From: Dendrolimus kikuchii
Lineage: Eukaryota; Arthropoda; Insecta; Lepidoptera; Lasiocampidae
Reading direction: 5' to 3'
NCBI GenBank assembly: GCA_019925095.2
Contig: JAHHIN020000030.1
Coordinates: forward strand, 5,811,001 to 5,875,000
DNA length: 64,000 bases
The notes under the pieces: generated by a model
What the model was told of the DNA's origin: nothing
The model's input: only the letters and a program-made list of their open reading frames with translations
Database searches by the model: none
In this document: one piece after another, positions 1 through 27,640 of the stretch
Numbering within the stretch: the first letter of the stretch is position 1
Layout: every line of letters starts with the position of its first letter
Program-made: the position numbers and the translations under genes

Positions 1-1
1 T

Positions 2-1588
2 AACATGTTAAGTAACAGATTTATAAAGGTTGGGGAAGACACGAAAGGCGCCCATGTGGTTCGAGGCTGTCCTCAAGGAGGAGTACTTTCCCCAATTCTG
101 TGGAACTTGGTTGTGAACGATCTCATTTCCAAATTAAACAGCCAACACTTTTACACAGTTGGCTACGCCGACGACATCACCATACTAAATGTAGGTAATA
201 ATGCCAGCATGGTGTGTGATAGGTTACAGGCAGCCCTGCGCGTAATGGAGAAGTGGTGCAACGAGCAGGAACTCTCTGTCAACCCACAGAAAACGCAGGT
301 TGTTCTCTTTACAAATAAGAGAGTCTTAGGTAATTACAGACTACCGACCCTCTTTGGAACTACACTTCAGTTATCAAATGAGGTCAAATATCTGGGGATA
401 ACCCTAGACAACAAGTTAAACTGGAGCAGCCATGTTGACAATAAAGTCAACGCATCCAGTGTGACCTTATGGCAATGCCGTAGGATGATTGGTAAGCGTT
501 GGGGACTTCATCCCAAACTCTTTCTATGGCTCTATACAGCTGTGGTTAGACCTATGCTAACTTATGGCTCTGTGGTTTGGTGGACAAGGACTAAGCTTGC
601 GACCTGCACGGCCAAACTTCAGAGACTACAAAGGCAAGCGTGCTGCGCTGTGACGGGTTGTATGAGGACAACGCCCACCGCGGCCCTAGAAATAGCTCTT
701 AGCATCCCTCCACTGCACCTGTTTGTACAACAAGAGGCAGCAATGGCGACCCTAAGATTAAAACACCTGAAAACACTTAGGTTTGACAAGGTAAGACACT
801 TCAGCATTCTCTCGGAAGCCTGGTCCAACTCACCCTTGGTGGAAGCGGTCAGTGACAGAATAGAGAAAGCTTTCATTTTCGACAAAAAATACAAGGTTGA
901 ACTCGTGGAAGGTAACGACAGTTATCTTTCCCATCATGAGCTTAGCCTCTACACTGATGGGTCAAAGACTAGCTCGGGCTCAGGCACGGGAGTCTTCTCG
1001 GAAGACCTAAATATTAACATATCCGAGCCCCTGGGTAAGTTTAATACAGTATATCAAGCAGAGTGCATGGGCATTCTGCTTGCAGCTAAAGCAATCGTTG
1101 CTAGAGATGTCAATGATCACAGCATCAGAATACTCTCGGATAGCAGGTCGGTACTACAAGCCCTTAGTAGCAGGGTTATTTATTCAAATCTAATATACGA
1201 ATGCCACTCGGCTCTAAACGAGGCGGCAGGTAAGAACAATACCTTGACCCTTCAATGGATCAAAGGACACAGTGGTGCCCGAGGTAATGATGCGGCAGAT
1301 CAATTAGCAAGGAGAGGTTCCGAAACCCAACCAGTTGGACCGGAGCCTTTCCTGCCTTTGCCGCACAGTTGGTTTAGAAACTACATAAATCAAAGGACAA
1401 GGGCACTACATCAGCAACTCTGGGACAACCTGGAGGATTGCAGGCAAGCCAAGCTGGCAATGCCTCGGCTAAACCTGCATTTCTCCAGGAACATCTTAAA
1501 GCTCAGTCGGTCCCGGCTGAGGCTAGTTATTAGTGCAGCCACTGGACATGGCAATTTTAACAGACATCGTAATCAGACGTATCCATGA
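2..1588 (+). pseudogene. RNase H-bearing non-LTR retrotransposon ORF2 fragment (I/LOA-like)
   Basis: This is the C-terminal half of a LINE polyprotein. The frame is open to the left edge, so the 5' part lies outside the window. Visible motifs are RT motif B (CPQGGVLSPILWN), the RT catalytic YADD near residue 54, and an RNase H domain at about residues 310-435 with YTDGSK, an E in AECMG, SDSRSV, and a GHSGARGNDAAD end. RNase H after the RT is typical of the I, LOA and R1 groups; the RT motif wording suggests I/LOA, but I did not compare it with a database. The protein should continue into a C-terminal zinc finger. It starts one (GHGNFNRH) and is then cut at about 1569, where a Penelope-like element begins on the other strand. 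The last residues of the frame are read from that insertion. It is inactive because both ends are missing. Confidence 0.85.
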
Positions 1589-2512
1589 CGACAGTCGCGT
1601 TACCTTTATCTGCACGGAGCACGGTTATTTCTGGTTTATTGCGAATGTTTTTTAAGGCAATATATTCAGCACGAGTGAGATTCGGTTTGGGTAGACGACT
1701 ACGGCGTAAAACCGATGAGATATCTTGTCGTATAGCTTCCGCATCCTCTTTCTGCATGCTGTTCCTTACCAGACATTCCTCTACGTTGCAGATTATGTTT
1801 TCAAAAGGTATTTTTCGAGGGGTTATTGCGTAATTAAGGCCTTTTTCTAATACCGAAACGGTGTTTTTATCGAATGTTTGTTTTGACAGGTTAACCACCG
1901 ACAGTGACATATGATTAGTGGTCGCGTTTCCGTGCACATCAACAATTGCTTCACAATTGAGCTCAGGTATATTTTTTTGCGCGTTCCTTGTACCAAGATG
2001 TTTGTTTTGGTTTGTTAGCATTTGGTTGTATTTTGAAATTTGGCGGTTTTTTAGTTGTTCATATTTGACCTTTGCTCTCTTGTTAACAATATCAATGTAG
2101 TTTTGGAAATCTTCTGTCGATAGTATTACCTGTATTTCATTGTTTTGCGTCTCGATAGCTCTATCTACGTGGTTCAAATTTAAACGGTGTTGGCGGATAA
2201 GGCATCTTAATAACTTTAAACTAGCCTGGCGTAGAATGCTGGCGCTTCCCGATATATCTTTTTTAGATGTTAATTTTACACATACCGGTATAATATTATT
2301 ATCGCGACACCTTTTTAAGAAATTTAACGATGTCACTAAACGCGCATGTTTTGTTTTTAGGCACTCACACCGCCGAATTTTATTTGCGATTTCCAGACCG
2401 TACTGGTTCACATAATATTTTCTTAAGTTTTCGCGACTTGTATACATAATAAAACTACGTTTTAACGGTTTTAAGCGCGGTAATTTTATTTGATTTTGGT
2501 TTTTCCGACGTT
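1570..2512 (-). mobile_element. Penelope-like element copy A: inverted 5' arm
   Basis: Read on the minus strand, this holds the tail of the pLTR (from about 2512), the native start MYTSRENLRKYY at 2447, and about 292 codons identical to the plus-strand copy at 2513-4984 except for one residue seen (Asn versus His in ELxCEAIV). It stops abruptly inside the conserved ADKGNATVVMDTSDY block at 1570, where LINE sequence begins. Together with copy B it forms a head-to-head inverted duplication with a spacer of about 65 bp. Inverted partial 5' copies are known for Penelope-like elements. Confidence 0.85.
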
Positions 2513-4984
2513 AACTTAAGAAAATATTATGTGAACCAGTACGGTCTGGAAATCGCAAATAAAATTCGGCGGTGTGAGTGCCTAAAAACAAAACATGCGC
2601 GTTTAGTGACATCGTTAAATTTCTTAAAAAGGTGTCGCGATAATAATATTATACCGGTATGTGTAAAATTAACATCTAAAAAAGATATATCGGGAAGCGC
2701 CAGCATTCTACGCCAGGCTAGTTTAAAGTTATTAAGATGCCTTATCCGCCAACACCGTTTAAATTTGAACCACGTAGATAGAGCTATCGAGACGCAAAAC
2801 AATGAAATACAGGTAATACTATCGACAGAAGATTTCCAAAACTACATTGATATTGTTAACAAGAGAGCAAAGGTCAAATATGAACAACTAAAAAACCGCC
2901 AAATTTCAAAATACAACCAAATGCTAACAAACCAAAACAAACATCTTGGTACAAGGAACGCGCAAAAAAATATACCTGAGCTCCATTGTGAAGCAATTGT
3001 TGATGTGCACGGAAACGCGACCACTAATCATATGTCACTGTCGGTGGTTAACCTGTCAAAACAAACATTCGATAAAAACACCGTTTCGGTATTAGAAAAA
3101 GGCCTTAATTACGCAATAACCCCGCGAAAAATACCTTTTGAAAACATAATCTGCAACGTAGAGGAATGTCTGGTAAGGAACAGCATGCAGAAAGAGGATG
3201 CGGAAGCTATACGACAAGATATCTCATCGGTTTTACGCCGTAGTCGTCTACCCAAACCGAATCTCACTCGTGCTGAATATATTGCCTTAAAAAACATTCG
3301 CAATAAACCAGAAATAACCGTGCTCCGTGCAGATAAAGGTAACGCGACTGTCGTCATGGATACGTCTGATTACAATAGTAAAATACAAGATCTTTTATCG
3401 GACGAAAGCACTTATAAAAAGGTCAAAACTGACCCCACGGATAAAGTAACCAAACAAACAATCGCGGTTATGAAAAAACACTCCCAAAAATTAAGCTTAG
3501 ACGTATCCGCACTCACACCATCTTGCGCCAAAGCGCCTAAACTGTATGGGTTACCTAAACTTCACAAAAACAACATCCCCTTGCGCCCTATAGTTAGCCA
3601 GCTTGACTCACCAACATACAGACTGGCACAACATCTCGCGAAGACACTCAACAATCTCCGCGGCAACACACCCTACCATGTCAAGGATTCCTTCGACTTC
3701 ATCAGCGCAATTGAAAATTTGACATTGGCTGAGGATGAAGTACTAGTCAGTTTTGATGTCCAGTCCTTATTTACCAGTTTACCAGTGGAAGACTGCATTG
3801 AGATTGTCAAAAGGAAGCTAATAGATAATAACATGCCTGAGGAATATGCAGATCTACTAAAACATTGCCTCACATCTGGCTATTTCGTGTGGGACTACGG
3901 CTTCTACGACCAAATCAACGGTGTAGCCATGGGCTCACCGGTGTCTCCTGTCGTAGCTGACATTTTTATGGAAGACTTCGAGCAGAAGGCACTGGATACC
4001 GCTCCAGCTAAGCCGAAGATGTATAAAAGGTACGTAGACGATACTTTTGCCGTCCACCCAAACGATAAAGTCTCTGCATTTCTAGATCATCTCAATTCCA
4101 TTAGCAGTAATATTAAATTTACTATGGAACTAGAGGCAAATAATAAATTAGCTTTTCTGGATGTGCTCATCCTAAGAAACCCTGACAATACTCTTGGTCA
4201 TACGGTGTATAGGAAACCTACCCATACAGATAAATACCTTAATGGTTCGTCTCACCACCATCCTAGTCAGTTAGCTACCGTGGGCAAATCTTTGTTTCAG
4301 AGAGCACGGAAAATTTGTGATGAGAACCACATAGCTGGAGAGCTTCAGCATGTCAAGCGAGTTCTACAATGCAATCAGCTGAAGACTCCACACCAACGTC
4401 ACAAAGGCCCCAAACCATCTTCAGTTGAGCGGTGCCCTGCTACCCTACCCTACATCAAGGGGGTCACAGACAGAATTGGTCACATCCTCAGGCGAGCTTC
4501 AATCAAAACATATTTCAAGCCGCAGAAAAAGATTACCCAATTTCTGAGACCTGTGAAATGCAATATCCCACTCCAGGATGCAGGGGTTTACAAGCTTGAT
4601 TGTGAGTGTGGATTGTCATACATTGGGCAAACAAAGAGGAGCATAAAAACACGAGTAAAAGAACACATTGCTGACATGAAACACACAAGGTCTACGAAGT
4701 CTGCGATCAGTGAACACACGCTGGATAAACCCAACCACTACATCAGATTCGATAACCCACAAATCCTCGCGAAAGAGAATCGTTTCATACCTAAAATGAT
4801 GCGTGAGGCTATTGAAATCAAAAAACACCCAAATTTCAATAGAGAAGATGGTTGGCAAGTACCACCTGTTTGGGATCCAATTATCAAAACTATTAAGACC
4901 CAAACCCAGCAAAAACCAGCTGCCAGACCTCAAGACACTGTGAGCTCTTTCTGCGTACAACGGAACACAAACCAACTTGACTGA
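2513..4984 (+). CDS. Penelope-like reverse transcriptase with GIY-YIG endonuclease (copy B)
   Basis: This is a long uninterrupted frame encoding the single polyprotein of a Penelope-like retroelement. From the GTG codon at 2531 it is 817 residues. The native ATG (MYTSREN) is missing because the copy starts at the inverted junction at 2513, so its true start is uncertain. Domains: a basic N-terminal region; the ADKGNATVV block near 285; RT motif A, VSFDVQSLFTSLP, near 405; motif B, AMGSPVSPVVADIF, near 465; the catalytic YVDD near 500; and a GIY-YIG nuclease at about 682-760 with GVYKLDC, YIGQTKRS, an R and EH. These enzymes nick DNA and copy RNA at the nick (established for the family). RT and nuclease motifs are intact, so the protein could be functional if expressed, but its own 5' pLTR and ATG are gone. 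Confidence 0.92.
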   Translation, partial: NLRKYYVNQYGLEIANKIRRCECLKTKHARLVTSLNFLKRCRDNNIIPVCVKLTSKKDISGSASILRQASLKLLRCLIRQHRLNLNHVDRAIETQNNEIQVILSTEDFQNYIDIVNKRAKVKYEQLKNRQISKYNQMLTNQNKHLGTRNAQKNIPELHCEAIVDVHGNATTNHMSLSVVNLSKQTFDKNTVSVLEKGLNYAITPRKIPFENIICNVEECLVRNSMQKEDAEAIRQDISSVLRRSRLPKPNLTRAEYIALKNIRNKPEITVLRADKGNATVVMDTSDYNSKIQDLLSDESTYKKVKTDPTDKVTKQTIAVMKKHSQKLSLDVSALTPSCAKAPKLYGLPKLHKNNIPLRPIVSQLDSPTYRLAQHLAKTLNNLRGNTPYHVKDSFDFISAIENLTLAEDEVLVSFDVQSLFTSLPVEDCIEIVKRKLIDNNMPEEYADLLKHCLTSGYFVWDYGFYDQINGVAMGSPVSPVVADIFMEDFEQKALDTAPAKPKMYKRYVDDTFAVHPNDKVSAFLDHLNSISSNIKFTMELEANNKLAFLDVLILRNPDNTLGHTVYRKPTHTDKYLNGSSHHHPSQLATVGKSLFQRARKICDENHIAGELQHVKRVLQCNQLKTPHQRHKGPKPSSVERCPATLPYIKGVTDRIGHILRRASIKTYFKPQKKITQFLRPVKCNIPLQDAGVYKLDCECGLSYIGQTKRSIKTRVKEHIADMKHTRSTKSAISEHTLDKPNHYIRFDNPQILAKENRFIPKMMREAIEIKKHPNFNREDGWQVPPVWDPIIKTIKTQTQQKPAARPQDTVSSFCVQRNTNQLD

Positions 4985-5344
4985 TAATTACTTTTATTTT
5001 TCCTTCCACCCATTTTAATATTATATAAAATTATTAGAGCTAGGCATGTTTGCTGAAGAGTTTCTTGCGCCGCTTCTTCTCTTCAAGCCATAACATGTTG
5101 CGAAGCGGTAGTAAATTAGATTAGGCTCCCATAGATTAAATAATAACCATAAACAAAATTAAAAATTAAATAATTAAAATTAATAAGTTGGCGGTAGGCT
5201 AAATAAAACTTTAACAATACTCGTTGACACTTGACATCTTTGTCTTCCGTGATCACGGCCACTGAAAAGTGGCCGAAACGTCGGAAAAACCAAAATCAAA
5301 TAAAATTACCGCGCTTAAAACCGTTAAAACGTAGTTTTATTATA
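4985..5344 (+). repeat. Penelope-like 3' pLTR of copy B
   Basis: This non-coding segment follows the stop codon and is repeated after the GIY-YIG frame at 21680-22046 and 57382-57739, and in inverted form at 21124-21350 and 56052-56410. It carries a hammerhead-like motif at 5245-5286 and ends in a TTTTATTAT block. In copies C and D the same block runs directly into the ATG of the next unit, so it acts as the repeat that precedes the ORF. Confidence 0.8.
5245..5286 (+). ncRNA. Hammerhead-ribozyme-like motif in the pLTR of copy B
   Basis: A core-like GTGATCA is followed by a stem of GGCCACT/AGTGGCC closed by a GAAA loop, then GAAAC and GTC. Flanking TTCC and GGAA can pair as stem I. Penelope-like elements are known to carry hammerhead ribozymes. 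Compared with the CUGAUGA core, positions 3 and 8 are G and C instead of C and G, and one extra C precedes stem II. Cleavage activity is inferred, not shown. Confidence 0.45.
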
Positions 5345-5360
5345 TTACATGTAAATTAAA

Positions 5361-5592
5361 TCTTATACTAATATATAAAGCTGAACAGTTTGTTTGTTTG
5401 AACACGCTAATCTCAAGAACTACTGATCTGATTTGAAAAATTCTTTTAGTGTTAGATATTTATTGAGGAAGGCTATAGGCTATATAGTATCACGCTAAGG
5501 CCAATAGAAACGGAGCACCAATGAAGACTGTTTCAAAATCGGGGGGCTTTGAAAACAAATTTCACGCGGACGACGTCGCGGGCACAGCTAGT
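5361..5592 (+). mobile_element. Non-autonomous Helitron (Lep1-like)
   Basis: It begins TCTTATACTAATATATAAA, holds the TGTTTGAACACGCTAATCTC block, and ends in a GCGGACGACGTCGCGGG segment followed by CTAGT. A 5' TC and a 3' CTAGT are Helitron hallmarks, and this block is a common lepidopteran family (recalled). An inverted relative is at 18603-18853. It has no coding capacity. Confidence 0.75.
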
Positions 5593-5958
5593 AAATAAAT
5601 AAAATAGAAGTAGTCTTTATTTTCGGACATTTTTATTTTTGTATTTTTTTCTACATACTGACAACTCAGGTTGCTTCCTTGGCATAAGACTCCTCGAGAA
5701 TATGCCAAGTAATTGTAACATGTAAATTATGTTTGTATTCATTTATGTGAACAATGCAATAAAATTAAACAAAAAATTGTTGAGTATACAGCAGAACTTT
5801 GTCATTACCACATTGGCAGTAATGTTCCTTAGCTAATCTATTGTCAACAAACACAAAGCAAATTTTTAATTAACTCAGAGTGCTGGCTCAGTGAGCCACG
5901 CTGGAGTTCCTCTTGCAACACAATGAATTTCAAAAGGTGGGTTGATATATTTTTTTTT

Positions 5959-6272
5959 ATTGTTTTTTTATTGCATGAGTTCAGTAGACAGACAAACGGC
6001 CCACTTGATGGAAAGTGGTTACCATCGCCTATGAACATTTCCAACACCAAAGGTGCTACAAATTTGTTGCTGCTCTCTTAAGGGAGACTGGAAACTAGGT
6101 CACTAATGCCAGAACACAAATCAGGGTTGTTATGGCGGCATACTCTAGACCAGGGGTGGTAGCCATCCAGTCGGGCAAATACCCTACCACCAGACAGTGG
6201 GCTGTTTTGTCGTCTCTTATGAGAGGCCACCTGGCTGCAAGGAATTGTATTCTTTCTCCGTTCCTGCATGGA
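5959..6272 (-). repeat. SINE-like poly-A-tailed repeat, copy 1
   Basis: On the minus strand it starts near GCAGGAACGGAGAAAGAATA, passes through a CTGTCGTAAGAGGCGAC-type block and a GCCGCCATAACAACC-type block, and ends ATGCAATAAAAAA. At least ten related copies occur in this window in both orientations. The A-rich 3' end suggests LINE-mediated spread. I see no clear tRNA-like head. Small ORFs inside copies are repeat sequence, not genes. Confidence 0.75.
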
Positions 6273-6290
6273 TAATTAATTATTACTTAC

Positions 6291-6410
6291 ATGTGTAGAG
6301 TAATTAATAAGAAATTCATATGACTTCACTATTTTCTGTTGAAACTCTTTCATTTTCCTCACTGCAGCGTAACATTCCCAACAGAGCTGAATGTCTAGAC
6401 CATCTGGAAC
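6291..6410 (-). CDS. ZAD gene exon 2
   Basis: Acceptor TGAATTTCAG before 6410, 40 codons in phase 0, donor GTAAGT after CAT at 6291. It carries the second zinc-binding Cys pair of the ZAD fold. Confidence 0.7.
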
Positions 6411-7972
6411 CTGAAATTCATAGTGTAATATTTTTCCATTGTTAACAAAACCTTTATAACTTCATCAAGTACATCCATCCATCCATCAATCTATTCATCC
6501 ATGCATACATTCATCAATCTGTTTATACATCCATCCATCTATCCATCAATCCATCCATTCATCTGTCTGTCCATAGATCCGTCTGTCTGTATAACTATTA
6601 TTTTGTTAAAATTTTATTATAAAGCTGGCAAACAGGCAGATGTCCCAGGTAATGGAAAGTTGTTACAGTCTCCTATAGATGTTTGTAACACCAGGTGTGT
6701 CAAGTCAAAGCCATTTGTTGCCAGCATTTACAATTGTTTTGTCACCTATTTATCTGATCATAGTTTTAATTTATCTGTGCAGGAATGGAGAAAGAATACA
6801 ACTTCCTGCGGCTGGGCGGCATGTCGTAAGATGCAACAAAAGAACCCACAGCCAGGGGGTTGGGTATTTACTCGACTGGCTGGCTACCACCCCTGGTTTA
6901 GAGTATGCCGCCATAACAGCCTCGAGTTGTTTTCTAGCATTAGTGATCAGGTTCCAGTCTCCCTTAAGAGAGCAGCAGTGCATTTGTAGCACCTTTGGTG
7001 TTGCAAATGTCCATAGGCAATGGTAACCGCTTTCCATCAAGTGGGCCATCTGTCTGTCTGCTGAACACCCGCCATAAAAAAATACATCCTTATAACTTAG
7101 TTTACTTTTAGTATTTAATTTTATTTTTTTTAAATTTGTAAAACAATTCTTTGAATATCAATTTGTTGTGGACTGTAATTATTTTAATGGTAAAAAAAAT
7201 GCATACACTTATATAATGACTATTTTAATGTAAAGAAGCAAAATAGTTAAAAATAAAAACAAAAAAAATCAATGTTCCATATTTAAAAGTAATATATTGT
7301 GGTTAAAAAAAACGTTATAAGCCACAATAAAAACTTTTTGGTGTATATTCCAACAGTTTGTTGATGGACTGCAAGTTACTAAAGATGGTACTGTCTTCAT
7401 TCTATTCTTCAAATTTTATGCTAAAAGACTGAAAATTCTTGAAAAATACAACTTACTTGAACATACATAATATATAAATATGTCCCTTAGTTTTTGAGAT
7501 ATGGAATATTTTACACAACTGTTTATAAGTTCTAAGCCATTGGCAAAAACTATGTTAGCAAAACTTGATTGTGATGAAGTAGACAGGTGAAAAATCAGGC
7601 TTTCTCAAAACTGCATGTAAATAATAAATCTACGGTAAAATTCAAAATGTAAATAAAGTACGCAATATTTCAAATATTTACTTAGCATTTACAATGGCGC
7701 ATCCAAGGATTTTTGTTCTATTTTTCGCAAATAAATAAGGTGATATATGACTTAAACTTTAGCTAAAAACTCTCTTAAAACTATATATTATATCGGAAAC
7801 AGTGTTTAAAATATCAAAAAACAGTTCGAATGATACTTACATCGATATTTCCTATAATTTTGTAAAACTCTTTTATATCGTCGTGATAGTACATTTTACG
7901 TTTATAATGCAAGCAGCCGACACAAATGCCATTGACATTGTATCCTTCGATGTTTATGTTAATTTCTTTCAT
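6291..7972 (-). CDS. ZAD-type zinc-finger protein, 5' part (two coding exons)
   Basis: Two exons on the minus strand encode one zinc-finger-associated (ZAD/THAP-like treble clef) domain. Exon 1 (7972-7841) starts at ATG and gives 44 codons with the first Cys pair (ICVGC); it ends at GAT|GTAAGT. Exon 2 (6410-6291) follows a TTTCAG acceptor in the same phase, gives 40 codons with the second Cys pair (LCWEC) and an FQQKIVKSYEFL helix, and ends CAT|GTAAGT. In insects such domains sit at the N terminus of C2H2 transcription factors and mediate dimerisation. No C2H2 fingers are visible downstream to position 1; that space is filled by mobile elements. The rest is either beyond the left edge or lost. 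The 2.1-kb intron between the exons holds two SINE-like copies or parts and a CATC microsatellite. Confidence 0.75.
6472..6595 (+). repeat. (CATC)n/(CATCAATC)n microsatellite
   Basis: Imperfect repeats of CATC, CATT and CTGT tetramers in the first intron of the ZAD gene. Confidence 0.85.
6776..7081 (+). repeat. SINE-like poly-A-tailed repeat, copy 2
   Basis: Near full-length copy in the opposite orientation to copy 1, from TGTGCAGGAATGGAGAAAG to an A-rich end near 7081. It lies in the same ZAD-gene intron. Confidence 0.75.
7082..7840. other. AT-rich intron, no gene seen
   Basis: Remainder of the ZAD-gene intron. No conserved frame or repeat was recognised. Confidence 0.5.
7841..7972 (-). 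CDS. ZAD gene exon 1
   Basis: ATG at 7972-7970, 44 codons, phase 0, donor GTAAGTATC. An upstream extension of the frame to 8059 lacks an ATG and uses GTG, so the internal ATG is the better start. Confidence 0.7.
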
Positions 7973-8396
7973 TTTTAAACACTTATTGCACTTCAAAATT
8001 GAACAAAAATTATTTCTACGAAAGGAAGCTTTATTCCTTTCTCTTGGCCATTTTGTCACTTTTGTAATACGACGTTCCAGTTACGTATTCTGCCTAATTC
8101 ATATATTTAGTTTCAGGTTTGACAAAGAATAAAAAAGCACTATTATATTGGTGTTAGATTAAGGATTAATTTTTTCACATCCTTTTGCGCTATATTTATT
8201 TCAAATTAATCAATATTTGGAACGCGTATTTCGATAAGTAATTCAAAATTATGTTTTAGAAGACAACACATAGAAATTTTACTGGAACACGACTGAACGT
8301 TTCTTATTTTAAGAGCGCCGTAATTTAAATAAATTTAAGAGATGTTATAATATCAATCTACTTGCGCCTGGTATTTATTATTTTAAAACTTGAATT

Positions 8397-8745
8397 TTAT
8401 TTATTATTTATTTATTTAGGTTTATGGCTTGGCAGCTAGGCCTTTAAGCCAGATCTTAGTTTACAATATAGTTTCTTCATTTTCTTAAGGCTATGTGTAG
8501 CACAGCTGAACTGTAGGTAATCAGCTAGTGCCATTCATCGGAGTTCTTGTGACAACTCAAAAGGTCACATTTGACTATACAGTTCACATTTCTCACAAAA
8601 CACATAATTACTACTCAAAAACTATCAATATCCTACAACTATTGTTCATTTTAGAGTAATTTTACACATTTTTAGAAAATAAAACGGCACAGCATAACGT
8701 CCCCTTTCAGTTCCCGCCAAAAACTCTCAACTTGAATTTTCATGA
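8397..8745 (-). repeat. Dispersed repeat G, copy 1
   Basis: On the minus strand it begins GGCGGGAACTGAAAGG, holds a GTGTTTTTGTGAGAAATGTGAAC-type block and ends in an ATTTATTTA-rich tail. Related copies are at 9243-9468, 61298-61888 and, as a fragment, 40006-40115. The class is unknown; the simple-repeat tail suggests a retroposed element. Confidence 0.65.
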
Positions 8746-8857
8746 ATACTTGTCACAGATTAGATACGAAAATCATATAAAGACATAAAAATAAGTGCCG
8801 AAGTATTTAATTTACAAACAGACAATACGACGAAGGTTGTATCAATTTATTTAGTCA

Positions 8858-25928
<17,071 letters not shown>

Positions 25929-25989
25929 GTTGATTTTATTTAAAACACGTGTACTCATTAGCACAGTTGGTACACTACTGTTCTGTGTT

Positions 25990-27050
25990 GTCAGGTAATA
26001 AAAAAATTAACGGTAAAAGCGTTAGCTAAAAATGAACTTTGTGTAATTTAAACTATTTTGTATAAACGTTTGAATAATTAATGGCCGGTTCCTATAGCTT
26101 ACTATTAATTCACTTGCTTTATCATCGGCATTTTAACATTACTTGTATGGAGCTAATGTCATATATAACCGCACGTAAGACAAAATGCCATGGTAGCGTA
26201 ATGGCGCGGGTTCGAGGTTCAGGTTCAGTGGTCGGTTTTCTCGCAGCATAGATTTCTTTCAGCCTACTCAACGATATTGTAATAAATTACTAATATAAGT
26301 TTTAATCTATGTATATAGATCGATAACTCTCTGTTGTAACTATTACAGAAAAATAACAGGTTCGTACTATTCTAAAAGTGCGTGTACACTACACCGCCAC
26401 CCCGCCTCCGTCGTGCCGCCAAACTGTGTAATGTGTAGATTTGGCGCAATAGCGCCGCCACAGCACTTTTACTGTCAGATATTTGTTAGAGATGGAGCGG
26501 CGTATGGGAGGGCGGACAATGTTAACTTAAATATAGAAAACCATAGAATAGCAGCACGGTGGTAGCGTAGCGATGACGTGTCTGCGGTGCTGTTTACATG
26601 AATAATGTAAAAAGCACAATGTCTAAGTTGTGCATGTTTCCCAGCCAGAATTCGAACCCAGTTCATATGAAACGCGAGCGGCGAGCGGGTTAGCTACTAA
26701 TGGCTCATTCGTATGACTTAACAACTGTTCATTTGCGGTAAGCTAATTGAATGTATAGTAAGATATATGAACCAGCCATGAGCTACCATGGCACTAGTTA
26801 CTATTACCTACATATTTAATTTAGTTAAAAGTTAGTTAAGTAAAGTTGTCATTCACACATTTGCCTTTCCTTATTCTAAATAAAAATACAATACTTACTG
26901 CGAATCGTCTTTATCTGGTAACACTGCTTTTGTTAGTTATTTGATAAGCACGTAGGTTAAAAGATAAGTCATAATAAGTTCGCCATAGAGTATAAATATG
27001 TTGTTTGTTTAAAAAAAAAGTTAAACAATTAGTTAAATAGATAAATAGAA
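25990..27050. other. Upstream of GALT: repeat pieces, no gene seen
   Basis: 26080-26180 and 26740-26790 carry opposite ends of the GGCCGGTTCCTATAGCTTA MITE-like family, suggesting a 0.7-kb non-autonomous element between them. A GCGCCGCCACAGC stretch near 26450 is GC-rich but not coding. Confidence 0.45.
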
Positions 27051-27059
27051 ATGAATCGT

Positions 27060-27210
27060 AGAATGTACGTGCATATCTTGAGAACGACTTTACTGATTTT
27101 GATGAATATTTTTGTGTGTGTTTGAGTGGGTTCGCGGATGGTTTAAAATCACAATTGGAGCTGATATGTGGCGCTGGGATCGGGTCCTAGATTTTTATAT
27201 ACCTTGAACT
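27060..27210 (+). mobile_element. Helitron-related fragment
   Basis: Inverse of the 17690-18028 family: GTGTGTTTGAGTGGGTTCGC then GCGCTGGGATCGGGTCCTAG. Confidence 0.5.
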
Positions 27211-27320
27211 CTAGTTTACAATAATAACTGTTATGCGTCTTGAAGAGTATACATAGCAGTTTTATTTTCAGAAACTATGGAAGATTAGTAATTTTCTATG
27301 GTTGACAATCGTCCAGATAA

Positions 27321-27333
27321 ACATAACTCATAC
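27321..27333. repeat. Target-site duplication of the R1-type LINE, left
   Basis: ACATAACTCATAC, repeated at 34627-34639 right after the poly-A tail. Confidence 0.9.
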
Positions 27334-27640
27334 AGTCGGCGGGGGGCATCCGTGCGAAGCAGTCGCAAATGCCCATGCTCTTTGAGGAAAACTGCAATTT
27401 TTTACGATTTTTCGCTCTCAAAAAGCGACAAATTGCGACAACAGTCGTGTAGTGATAGTGTACAGTGTTATTTAGTTTGATTCCGGCGCGAATCAGTTGT
27501 TTTTCGACTGGGGTGAGTTGTTAAGCTCTATTCGCTTGTTTATTTCGGCGCGCCTAAGCGCATTACGCAATAACGGTCGTTTGTGTCGATAGTTATTCAC
27601 ACGCGTCGACTGGTCTCGGCAAAGGAACGGGCCTCCAGTA

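Noticed and set aside
6501..6989. 162-residue frame
   Set aside because: It runs through a CATC microsatellite into a SINE-like copy; no family features.
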